From assembly GCA_045589215.1 (NCBI GenBank), contig JAZNOQ010000063.1, forward strand, positions 1 through 11,702: a stretch of DNA of 11,702 nucleotides, read 5' to 3'. This DNA is from JAZNOQ01 sp045589215. GTDB taxonomy: Bacteria; Bacillota; Clostridia; Oscillospirales; CAG-272. A model generated the notes under the pieces. That model ran no database searches. It was given only the letters and a program-made list of their open reading frames with translations, and was not told the origin of the DNA. Positions 1 to 6,494 of this stretch are shown one piece after another. Each line of letters starts with the position of its first letter. Position 1 is the first letter of the stretch. The position numbers and the translations under genes were made by a program.

Positions 1-441
1 GGTCTCGGCTTTGCGGTAGCATATCAGGGACTCCTCGTAACGGTGATCACCTTCGCTTCTTACCTGCTCGGAAGATTCTGGCTTGCAGAAGCATACCACG
101 CAGAAGCAATTGCCGCAGGTGTTTACTCTGCTGAAATGCTCGGTATTTCCATGGCATTCCTCACCCTTGCAATGTGTGAGATCTGCCACGCGTTCAACAT
201 GAGATCTCTCCACGGCTCGATCTTCACGATGAAGCATCAAAACCTTTGGCTGTGGGGCGCAGGGCTCCTTTCCCTGATCCTCACAACGGTCGTTGTCGAG
301 GTTCCCTTCCTTTCCGAAGCATTTGAGCTCGCACACCTTGACCTCAGAGAATACGCGATCGCATTCGGTCTCGCGATCCTGATCATCCCGATCGTAGAGA
401 TCGTCAAGCTCGTTTCCCGTGTCATTCACAAGGCAAAATAA
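1..441 (+). CDS. Calcium-transporting P-type ATPase, C-terminal fragment (5' end outside window)
   Basis: The frame is open from base 1 and ends at TAA 439-441, giving the last 146 residues of a larger protein. A GTG at 43 is internal, not a start. The fragment is membrane protein: hydrophobic segments lie at about residues 2-26, 46-65, 84-104 and 120-142, as expected for the last transmembrane helices of a P2-type ATPase (Cation_ATPase_C region). The segment E60-I-C-H-A-F-N lines up, from memory, with SERCA EMCNALN, whose Glu908 is a Ca2+ ligand in helix M8. The tail around LDLREYAIAFGLAI and IVEIVKLVSR also matches the SERCA M10 region. The pump would hydrolyse ATP to export Ca2+ (or Mn2+) across the cytoplasmic membrane. 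The catalytic DKTGT domain lies upstream of the window, so the ion assignment rests only on the C-terminus. Confidence 0.9.
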   Translation, partial: GLGFAVAYQGLLVTVITFASYLLGRFWLAEAYHAEAIAAGVYSAEMLGISMAFLTLAMCEICHAFNMRSLHGSIFTMKHQNLWLWGAGLLSLILTTVVVEVPFLSEAFELAHLDLREYAIAFGLAILIIPIVEIVKLVSRVIHKAK

Positions 442-453
442 ATCCTATAACCC

Positions 454-491
454 AAAGGGGCAGTCTCACTTAGGTGAGACTGCCCCTTTTT
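454..491 (+). terminator. Rho-independent terminator of the Ca2+ ATPase gene
   Basis: A 13-bp perfect stem pairs GGGGCAGTCTCAC (457-469) with GTGAGACTGCCCC (474-486) around a TTAG loop. AAA 454-456 can extend it against the T run at 487-491. It starts 12 bases after the pump's stop codon. On the minus strand only three T follow the stem, so it should work mainly for the plus-strand gene. It may still help separate the converging AraC gene, which stops at 501. Confidence 0.93.
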
Positions 492-500
492 ATATCTTCA

Positions 501-1340
501 CTATACTCTTTGTGCCTTCCGATATGCCGCGGGAGAAACCCCTACATATCGCTTGAACACACTTGAAAAATAAGAGGAATTCCCCATACCGACGGAGAAA
601 GCGATCTCCGTGACGCCGAGCTCGGAATAGCGCAGTAGTGCCTTCGCGTCCTCGAGACGGATCTCGGTCAGATACTCCCTGAAGGTTTTCCCCGTGTGCT
701 GCTTAAACATATGACTGATATGAGAGCGACTGCACGCAAACTGTCGGCAAACGTCCTCTATTTTTATATTTTGTGTGTGATATTGCTTGATATACCGTAT
801 CACGGCATCGATCAGGCACTCCTCCTTTTTATTATCGTTTTCGGATCTGACATATGCAAGCTCCAACATATTACAGAGAGGAATCAGCAAGGTATCAATT
901 TCTTCCTTGCTCGGCATCTGTTCTTTAAGCGTTTTGTACGCCGCGGTCAGGCTTTCAATGGGAATAAAATACGTCTCAGCGACAGAACGGATATAGGACT
1001 CTGCGTGTTCACTCCTATATCCGCTGACCGAAATGAAGCCTACAACTTCCTGGCTGTTTCGGATCGGATAAACAAACTCCCGAACCCCCGCAAAGCAACT
1101 CCCGCAAAAGGCTCCGTCTTCGCACTTTTTTATGATCTTTTTCTGACGCTTGATACAGTGCTTTTGTGCCTCGGGAAAGGACTTTACGTAAACACAATAC
1201 GGGTTATCGTGGATGTTAAAAGTGATGAGTTCACTCGTCAGTATCAGCGATTCCCTGCCGAGGGGATGCAATGTGACCGACAAGCCACAGTGTTTTTTCA
1301 AAAAAAGAATGTAGTTTTTTATATGTTTAATATCATACAT
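501..1340 (-). CDS. AraC-family transcriptional regulator with PocR-like sensor domain
   Basis: The product is 279 residues if it starts at ATG 1340-1338. An ATG at 1352-1350 would add four residues (MVAA). I prefer 1340: GGTGG sits five bases upstream of it, no Shine-Dalgarno sequence precedes 1352, and the likely transcription start near 1361 would leave almost no leader for the longer form. In longer-form numbering, residues about 10-145 resemble a PocR ligand-binding domain (YCVYVKSF, FAGVREFVYPI, VVGFISVSGY). This domain has a cysteine cluster at C66, C77, C83 and C86. Residues about 180-280 are an AraC/XylS double helix-turn-helix: IKIEDVCRQFACSRSHISHMF is the first, and GVTEIAFSVGMGNSSYFSSVFKRY followed by GVSPAAYRK the second. 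It is divergent from the flavoenzyme gene and probably regulates it and itself. The ligand is unknown. Confidence 0.9.
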   Translation of the reverse strand: MYDIKHIKNYILFLKKHCGLSVTLHPLGRESLILTSELITFNIHDNPYCVYVKSFPEAQKHCIKRQKKIIKKCEDGAFCGSCFAGVREFVYPIRNSQEVVGFISVSGYRSEHAESYIRSVAETYFIPIESLTAAYKTLKEQMPSKEEIDTLLIPLCNMLELAYVRSENDNKKEECLIDAVIRYIKQYHTQNIKIEDVCRQFACSRSHISHMFKQHTGKTFREYLTEIRLEDAKALLRYSELGVTEIAFSVGMGNSSYFSSVFKRYVGVSPAAYRKAQRV

Positions 1341-1358
1341 CGCCGCCACCATTGCACA

Positions 1359-1402
1359 TTTTTATACATTATAAGCACAAAATCAGTTGTTTTTACACAA
1401 TA
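1359..1402. repeat. Direct repeat pair in the divergent promoter region, candidate AraC operator
   Basis: TTTTTATACATTA (1359-1371) and TTTTTACACAATA (1390-1402) match at 11 of 13 positions. They are exactly 31 bases apart, close to three helical turns. One copy overlaps the -10 of the regulator promoter and the other overlaps the spacer of the oxidoreductase promoter. AraC-family dimers typically bind directly repeated half-sites on one face of the helix, so this is a reasonable operator candidate. The region is AT-rich, so chance similarity remains possible. Confidence 0.45.
1368..1397 (-). promoter_or_regulatory. Probable promoter of the AraC/PocR regulator gene
   Basis: On the minus strand a perfect TATAAT lies at 1373-1368. 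A weak -35 (TGTAAA, 1397-1392) stands 18 bases upstream of it. Transcription would begin near 1361, about 20 bases before the preferred start codon. The poor -35 fits an autoregulated or activator-dependent promoter, but that is inference. Confidence 0.55.
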
Positions 1403-1415
1403 AACGTGCTACAAT
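1387..1415 (+). promoter_or_regulatory. Probable promoter of the FAD-dependent oxidoreductase gene
   Basis: TTGTTT (1387-1392) and TACAAT (1410-1415) are separated by 17 bases. The -10 matches consensus at five of six positions and the -35 at three of six, which suggests help from an activator. An alternative -10, TATACT at 1420-1425, has no matching -35. The start codon at 1448 is preceded by GGGAGA (1435-1440) at seven bases. Confidence 0.5.
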
Positions 1416-1447
1416 AAATTATACTACAAAATGTGGGAGAAATCAAT

Positions 1448-2722
1448 ATGAATTTTGAAATCTGTATCAATAAAGTCAAACAGTATGACGTTGTCGTGGT
1501 CGGTTCGGGACCTGCGGGGGTTGCCGCAGCGATTTCGGCGGGCAGAAGCGGTGCAAAGGTACTGCTGATCGAAAGCTGTGGACGAGTGGGCGGCATCTCC
1601 ACCTCGGGCATGATGAGCCACTTTACCGGAAGATGCGGAAGCGCGCTGTATGCCGAGATCCTTGTACGGGCTGCACAGAAAAACACCTATGAAAGAGGCA
1701 AGGTAAAGGTTCAGATCGATCCCGAGCTTCTCACACTTACCTACATCGAAATGCTTGAGGAAGCAGGGGTAGAGCTTCTGCTTTATACTTCCTTCTGTGA
1801 CATTATTATGGACGGCAACACGGTGAAAGGGGTCATCTGCCACAACAAGAGCGGATTTTCCGCATTTGAAGCAACGGTCATTATCGACGCAAGCGGAGAC
1901 GGTGACGTGGCGGCAAAAAGCGGTGCCGAATTTTTCAAAGGACGAGAAAGCGACGGAGGGATGCAGCCCGCAACGCTGATGTTCAAGGTCGGCGGCGTAG
2001 ATATGGCGCGTGCAGTCTTCCCCGGCTCCTTTGAAACGAAGGTTCAAACCGAAAAGGGCGAGCTTCAAGCCCTCGCGCGTGAAAAGCTTCCCCACCCTGC
2101 AGGACACGTTCTGCTTTACAGATCGACGATCCCCGGGGTGGTGACCTGCAATATGACAAATGCCACCGACATCGACGGAACGTCTCCGGAGGATCTGACA
2201 CGGGCAGAGATCATTTGCCGAAAGCAAATGCCTCAGATCGTGGATTTTCTGCGCGAATATGCCCCCGGATACGAAAACTGCTACATCATCGGAAGTGCTT
2301 CCCTGATCGGGATCCGCGAAACGCGTCACTTTAAGGGTATGAAAACCATCACCGAACAGGAGATCGCAAATGCCGTAGAGCACGAGGACTACGTCGTAAA
2401 AGACGCTCATTTTAACTTCGACGTCCACAACATCACAGGCGCGGGACTCGACAAAACAGGCTGTCAGCATAACTTCAAGCAAAAGAAGGGCTATACCATT
2501 CCTTACGGCTGTATGGTGCCTGAAAAGATCGACGGTCTCCTGCTTTCGGGAAGAAATATTTCGGGAACGCATATGGCACATTCCAACTACCGTGCGATGC
2601 CGATCTGTGTCGGCATTGGTGAGGCATGCGGAGCAGCGGCGGCAATTGCCGCAAAAAGCGGAAAGCGGCTTCGGGATATTGATGCGGGCGAGATCCGCGA
2701 ATTGATGGAAATGAAGAAATAA
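1448..2722 (+). CDS. FAD-dependent oxidoreductase (FAD_oxidored, PF12831-type)
   Basis: The protein has 424 residues from ATG 1448, chosen because GGGAGA lies seven bases upstream. The in-frame GTG at 1433 falls inside that ribosome binding site. An N-terminal Rossmann dinucleotide-binding fold is clear: DVVVVGSGPAGVAAA at about 14-28, with the ribose-binding acid E42 at the end of the second strand (VLLIES). GRVGGISTSGMM follows at 46-56. A second flavin signature, IIDASGDGDVAAKSGAEFF, lies at about 145-163. The C-terminal FAD-contact block GLLLSGRNISGTHMAHSNYR with VGIGEACGAAAAIAA spans about 363-402. The length is typical of this soluble flavoprotein family. Family members are mostly uncharacterised and many sit in carbohydrate or aromatic catabolic loci; the substrate here is unknown. 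Divergence from an AraC/PocR regulator suggests induction by a small molecule. No redox partner gene adjoins it. Confidence 0.9.
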   Translation: MNFEICINKVKQYDVVVVGSGPAGVAAAISAGRSGAKVLLIESCGRVGGISTSGMMSHFTGRCGSALYAEILVRAAQKNTYERGKVKVQIDPELLTLTYIEMLEEAGVELLLYTSFCDIIMDGNTVKGVICHNKSGFSAFEATVIIDASGDGDVAAKSGAEFFKGRESDGGMQPATLMFKVGGVDMARAVFPGSFETKVQTEKGELQALAREKLPHPAGHVLLYRSTIPGVVTCNMTNATDIDGTSPEDLTRAEIICRKQMPQIVDFLREYAPGYENCYIIGSASLIGIRETRHFKGMKTITEQEIANAVEHEDYVVKDAHFNFDVHNITGAGLDKTGCQHNFKQKKGYTIPYGCMVPEKIDGLLLSGRNISGTHMAHSNYRAMPICVGIGEACGAAAAIAAKSGKRLRDIDAGEIRELMEMKK

Positions 2723-2724
2723 AA

Positions 2725-2770
2725 GCAAAGCATTCGCCGACAGGCTCATCTAGCTCGGAAGATGCTTTGC
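2725..2770. other. Long hairpin between converging genes, possible backup minus-strand terminator
   Basis: GCAAAGCAT (2725-2733) pairs perfectly with ATGCTTTGC (2762-2770). Inside it CCGA (2737-2740) pairs with TCGG (2755-2758), and GCT/AGC can close the apex. It begins two bases after the oxidoreductase stop codon, but the plus strand has no T run behind it: GAGCGCTC and then six A follow. On the minus strand the stem is followed by TTTTATTT, so it suits termination of leftward transcripts better. Confidence 0.5.
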
Positions 2771-2813
2771 GAGAGCGCTCAAAAAATATATCGGTGAAGA
2801 TAAAAGCGAATAA

Positions 2814-2849
2814 TAAAAAAGCGAGCCCGATGCATAACGCACGGGCTCG
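2814..2849 (-). terminator. Rho-independent terminator of the sugar ABC ATPase gene
   Basis: CGAGCCCG (2822-2829) pairs with CGGGCTCG (2842-2849), and an inner TGC/GCA can add three pairs around a five-base loop. On the minus strand the stem is followed, after one C, by TTTTTT and then ATTATT. It lies 22 bases beyond the ATPase stop codon. On the plus strand only CTTTTA follows, so it is at best a weak stop for the oxidoreductase transcript. Confidence 0.88.
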
Positions 2850-2871
2850 ACTTTTATGTAGATCAATCCAA

Positions 2872-4032
2872 TCAGTGGCAAATGAACTTCTCGGTATCCT
2901 TATCGAAGAAGTGCATTCTAGTCATATCGAATGCAACGTTGATGGTATCATCCGCGCGAGAGGTCGAGCGGGAGGATACACGAGCGGTCAGGTTGATCGG
3001 ATCTGCATACTCATCACCCTGCGGAACAGTGAGATAGAGGTAGATCTCTGCACCCATAAGCTCGGTTACGTCAACGTGAGTCTCGACAATGCTGTCGGTC
3101 TTCAGGGAAACCTGCATCGGATCGTCGGCAATTGCCTCAGGACGGAGGCCTGCAACAACTTCCTGACCGATGTATTCGCGGAGGGCGGGGTTCTTTGCCT
3201 TTTCTGCGGGAAGCTTCAGGCTGCAGACGGGCGAACGGTCCTCTTCGCTCTTAACGCCGAATTCGAAGTAAAGATCCTCATCTCTCTCAACGATCGTACC
3301 GTTGATGAAGTTCATCTGAGGAGTTCCGATAAAGCCTGCAACGAAGATGTTGCAAGGATTGTCATACAGATGCTGAGGAGTATCGACCTGCTGAATGAAG
3401 CCGTCCTTCATAACGACGATACGGGTCGCCATCGTCATAGCCTCGACCTGGTCGTGGGTAACGTAAATGAAGGTAGTACCGATTCTCTTATGGAGCTTGG
3501 TAAGCTCGGTTCTCATCGTTGCACGGAGCTTTGCGTCGAGGTTCGACAGAGGCTCGTCAAGAAGGAAGACCTTAGGATTACGGACGATCGCACGACCGAG
3601 TGCTACACGCTGCTTCTGACCACCGGAGAGAGCCTTCGGCTTACGGTCGAGAAGGTGGGTGATATCGAGGATTCTCGCAGCCTCTTCAACGCGGCGCTTG
3701 ATCTCCTCCTTCGGCGTCTTGTTCAGCTTAAGACCGAACGCCATATTCTCAAACACAGTCATGTGAGGATACAGAGCGTAGTTCTGGAACACCATCGCGA
3801 TCTTACGATCCTTAGGAGCGACGTCATTTACAAGACGGTCCTCGATGAAAAGCTCGCCCTCGGTGATCTCCTCAAGACCTGCGATCATACGCAGAGTCGT
3901 GGTCTTACCGCAACCGGAAGGACCGACGAATACGATAAATTCTTTATCCTTGATTTCAAGGTTGAAATCGGAAACGGCAGTAACACCGCCGGGGTACTTT
4001 TTATAGATGTGTCTAAGGGATAAGCTAGCCAT
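2872..4032 (-). CDS. Carbohydrate ABC transporter ATP-binding protein, MsmX/UgpC/MalK type
   Basis: At 386 residues this is the usual size for the CUT1 sugar-transporter ATPase. The nucleotide-binding domain is complete: Walker A GPSGCGKTT at 37-45, Q-loop VFQNYALYPHMTVFENMAFGL around Q83, signature LSGGQKQRVALGRA from 135, Walker B VFLLDEPLSNLD with E160, and the switch histidine H193 in YVTHDQ. Residues about 235-386 form the MalK-like regulatory TOBE region (GLRPEAI at 296-301). The protein would sit on the cytoplasmic face of the membrane and drive uptake of oligosaccharides or glycerol phosphate. No permease or binding-protein gene adjoins it, which fits shared ATPases such as MsmX that serve several importers. 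The start ATG 4032-4030 follows GGAGG (4048-4044) at 11 bases, a slightly long spacing. The gene appears monocistronic, with its own promoter and terminator. Confidence 0.95.
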   Translation of the reverse strand: MASLSLRHIYKKYPGGVTAVSDFNLEIKDKEFIVFVGPSGCGKTTTLRMIAGLEEITEGELFIEDRLVNDVAPKDRKIAMVFQNYALYPHMTVFENMAFGLKLNKTPKEEIKRRVEEAARILDITHLLDRKPKALSGGQKQRVALGRAIVRNPKVFLLDEPLSNLDAKLRATMRTELTKLHKRIGTTFIYVTHDQVEAMTMATRIVVMKDGFIQQVDTPQHLYDNPCNIFVAGFIGTPQMNFINGTIVERDEDLYFEFGVKSEEDRSPVCSLKLPAEKAKNPALREYIGQEVVAGLRPEAIADDPMQVSLKTDSIVETHVDVTELMGAEIYLYLTVPQGDEYADPINLTARVSSRSTSRADDTINVAFDMTRMHFFDKDTEKFICH

Positions 4033-4117
4033 TCTTTTTCATTCCTCCGTGAATGTGATTTACGTTTCTTCAGCAAGAGCCGTGTTTTTTTACACACCTC
4101 TCAATTTAACAAATACT

Positions 4118-4126
4118 ATTATATCA
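4118..4126 (-). promoter_or_regulatory. Probable extended -10 promoter of the sugar ABC ATPase gene
   Basis: The minus strand reads TGATATAAT at 4126-4118, a perfect -10 with the TGn extension. No good -35 stands 17 bases upstream. A TTGACG at 4139-4134 lies only 10 bases from TATAAT but 15 bases from an overlapping TAGTAT. Transcription would start near 4111, giving a leader of about 80 bases that holds the GGAGG site. The rest of 4033-4249 is AT-rich and shows no gene. I found no clear terminator there for Tex. Confidence 0.55.
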
Positions 4127-4249
4127 TAGTTTTCGTCAAAATGGAAGAGGGCAAATCTCCAAAATTTCTGTTGTGATTTTGTTCAACCTGCACAATCTAT
4201 TGTTTTCTTTTGTGAACGAGAGATTTCTTCGCACTCAATTCGCTTATTT

Positions 4250-6439
4250 TCAACGCTTTTTCTCGGATTTCCCCTGATTTCCCTTCATCGTAAGTCCGAT
4301 GCGCTTACGCTTTTTATCAAGCGTCAGTACACGCACCTCGACGATATCACCCGTGGAAACGACCTCGGACGGATGACGGATATACTTGTCGCTCATTTCG
4401 GAAATATGCACAAGCCCGTCCTGATGAACGCCGATATCGACGAAGGCGCCGAAATCGGTGACGTTACGAACCGTTCCCGTCAGCACCATTCCCTCCTCAA
4501 GATCCTCGAGCGACAGAAGATTTTCGCGAAGGATCGGTTGCGGCAAGGAATCACGGACATCACGTCCGGGCTTTTCAAGCTCGCGGATCATATCGAGGAG
4601 TGTCGGTTCACCGATTTCGAGAAGCTCTGCGATCTTTCCTCTTCCCGCCGCCTGCACCTTCTGTGAAAGCCCTTCAAGTCCGCCGCCTCTTACGTCGTCC
4701 TCGGTATAGCCGAAATGCGACAGGAGGGCTTTCGCGGCGCTGTACGACTCGGGATGCACACCCGTCAGGTCAAGAACCTCAGAGGAACCCGGAACGCGGA
4801 GGAAGCCTGCACACTGCTCGTACGCCTTCGCACCGACACGCGGAACCTTCAGTACCTGCGCACGCGTTTTGAATGCCCCATTCTCCTCGCGATACTTCAC
4901 GATATTCTTGGCGCTTGCCGAATTGATACCCGAAATATAGGAGAGAAGGCTCCACGATGCGGTATTGAGATCAACGCCGACCGCGTTGACACAGTCCTCG
5001 ACAACGCCCGTAAGCGCAAGGTCGAGCTGTGCCGCCTTCATATCATGCTGATACTGCCCGACACCGATCGACTTCGGATCGATCTTGACAAGCTCGGCAA
5101 GCGGATCCTGCAGTCGGCGTGCGATCGAAACAGCAGAGCGCTGTGTCACGTCGAAATCGGGAAACTCCTTCGCTCCAAGCTCAGATGCCGAATAGACCGA
5201 CGCCCCCGCCTCGCTCGTGATGATATACTTGACGGGCTCCGAAATTTCCTTCAAAAGATTCGAGATAAAGATCTCGCTCTCCTTCGACGCCGTACCGTTG
5301 CCGATCGAGATCACATCGACGTGATGAGTCGCGATCAGACGCTTCACGATGCGCTTCGCTTCCTCGATGCGGTACTCCTGCCCCATCGTGGGATAGATCA
5401 CCGCCGTATCAAGCACCTTTCCCGTCGGGTCGACCACAGCGAGCTTGCAGCCCGTGCGGTAGCCGGGGTCAAAGCCGAGAACGGTCTTACCCTTCAGCGG
5501 TGCCTGCATCAATAGGTGGCGAAGATTATCCGCAAAGACCGCGATCGCGCCCTCTGCCGCTTCGTCAAAGCGCATCGAGCGCACCTCATTTTCAACCGAG
5601 GGTGCGATGAGTCTTTGATATCCGTCTACCATCGCACCGATGATATGAGGTCTTGCGGGGCTGTCATATACCGACAAAAGCTCCTGCATCAAATAGTTCA
5701 GGATCAGCTCCTCCGAGATCTCGATGCTTCCCTTCAGTACACCCGTCTTTTCTCCGCGGTTGATCGCGAGGATACGGTGCGAGGGGATCTTCGACAGCTT
5801 TTCTTCATATTCATAATATTGCGCGAAAACGCCGTCGGGATCAACGTCTTCCGCAGCCTTTTTCACCTTGAGCACGCCAAATTTCACGGTCGTCTCACGG
5901 ATCTCCTTGCGGTATGCGGCGTTATCCGAGATCGACTCGGCAATGATATCCGATGCTCCCGCAAAGACCTCCTCAACGGTCGTGACGCCCTTTTCCTCGG
6001 AAAGATACTTTTCCGCCTCGATTTCGAGCGGAGGCTCATAAGACTTTCTCTGTTCAAGCAGGAGGGCAGCGAAGGGCTCAAGTCCCCGTTCTCTTGCCAT
6101 ATCCGCGCGCGTCCTTCTACGCGGCTTATACGGGCGGTAGATATCCTCCACCTCGGTGACGGTAAGCGCGCTCTCGATCGCCTCGAGAAGCTCCTCTGTG
6201 AGCTTCCCCTGCGAGTCGATCTGTGCCTTGACCTCTTCCTTTCGCTTTTCGAGATTGCGGAGAGAGATCAGGCGTTCCTCGAGGCGACGGAGGCAGCTGT
6301 CGTCAAGACTTCCCGTCATTTCCTTGCGGTAACGGGAAATAAAGGGAACGGTGTTCCCCGCATCAAGAAGCTCGATCGCCTTTTCGACCTGCCAATCAAG
6401 AATGTTCAGTTCGGTTGCTAATACGTTTGTAATGTTCAT
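4250..6439 (-). CDS. tex: Tex, S1-domain RNA-binding transcription accessory protein
   Basis: The 729-residue product is full length for Tex. The N-terminal region (VEKAIELLDAGNTVPFISRYRKE, about 18-40, and DIYRPYKPRRRTRADMARERGLEP, about 99-122) is characteristic. A YqgF/RNase-H-like domain begins with LGFDPGYRTGCKLAVVD at about 321-337. Helix-hairpin-helix motifs follow at about 500-548 (YISGINSASAKNIVKYREENG, VPRVGAKAYEQCAGFLRV). An S1 domain fills about 648-719 (GTVRNVTDFGAFVDIGVHQDGLVHIS). Tex binds RNA, and in other bacteria it affects transcription, toxin expression and RNA turnover; its exact role here is unknown. The frame stays open upstream to 6523 inside lacZ, but homologues start at MNI, so ATG 6439-6437 is preferred. 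No good Shine-Dalgarno sequence precedes it. ATG 6457-6455 (adding MKEYRK) is possible but equally poor. The gene lies 55 bases after lacZ in the same direction. Confidence 0.96.
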   Translation of the reverse strand: MNITNVLATELNILDWQVEKAIELLDAGNTVPFISRYRKEMTGSLDDSCLRRLEERLISLRNLEKRKEEVKAQIDSQGKLTEELLEAIESALTVTEVEDIYRPYKPRRRTRADMARERGLEPFAALLLEQRKSYEPPLEIEAEKYLSEEKGVTTVEEVFAGASDIIAESISDNAAYRKEIRETTVKFGVLKVKKAAEDVDPDGVFAQYYEYEEKLSKIPSHRILAINRGEKTGVLKGSIEISEELILNYLMQELLSVYDSPARPHIIGAMVDGYQRLIAPSVENEVRSMRFDEAAEGAIAVFADNLRHLLMQAPLKGKTVLGFDPGYRTGCKLAVVDPTGKVLDTAVIYPTMGQEYRIEEAKRIVKRLIATHHVDVISIGNGTASKESEIFISNLLKEISEPVKYIITSEAGASVYSASELGAKEFPDFDVTQRSAVSIARRLQDPLAELVKIDPKSIGVGQYQHDMKAAQLDLALTGVVEDCVNAVGVDLNTASWSLLSYISGINSASAKNIVKYREENGAFKTRAQVLKVPRVGAKAYEQCAGFLRVPGSSEVLDLTGVHPESYSAAKALLSHFGYTEDDVRGGGLEGLSQKVQAAGRGKIAELLEIGEPTLLDMIRELEKPGRDVRDSLPQPILRENLLSLEDLEEGMVLTGTVRNVTDFGAFVDIGVHQDGLVHISEMSDKYIRHPSEVVSTGDIVEVRVLTLDKKRKRIGLTMKGNQGKSEKKR

Positions 6440-6494
6440 TTTTCTATATTCTTTCATTCGTTGTATCAAGGGTAAGTTTTTTGTGATGTTCTTT

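Noticed and set aside
1399..1412. Possible CcpA cre site before the oxidoreductase
   Set aside because: Aligned on the central CG, the sequence fails the conserved TG at one end and CA at the other.
1424..2749. 441-codon minus-strand frame opposite the FAD oxidoreductase, and long plus-strand frames opposite Tex (4715-5515, 5516-6421)
   Set aside because: The sense frames carry complete, conserved proteins. The antisense translations have no family features.
2767..4023. 418-codon plus-strand frame opposite the sugar ABC ATPase
   Set aside because: The minus-strand frame holds every ABC motif in order. The plus frame runs through the terminator hairpin and has no recognisable domain or start signal.
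4153..4226. Inverted repeat AAATCTC / GAGATTT between the ABC ATPase promoter and Tex
   Set aside because: The arms are only 7 bp with a 60-base gap and no T run follows, so it is unlikely to be a terminator or operator.
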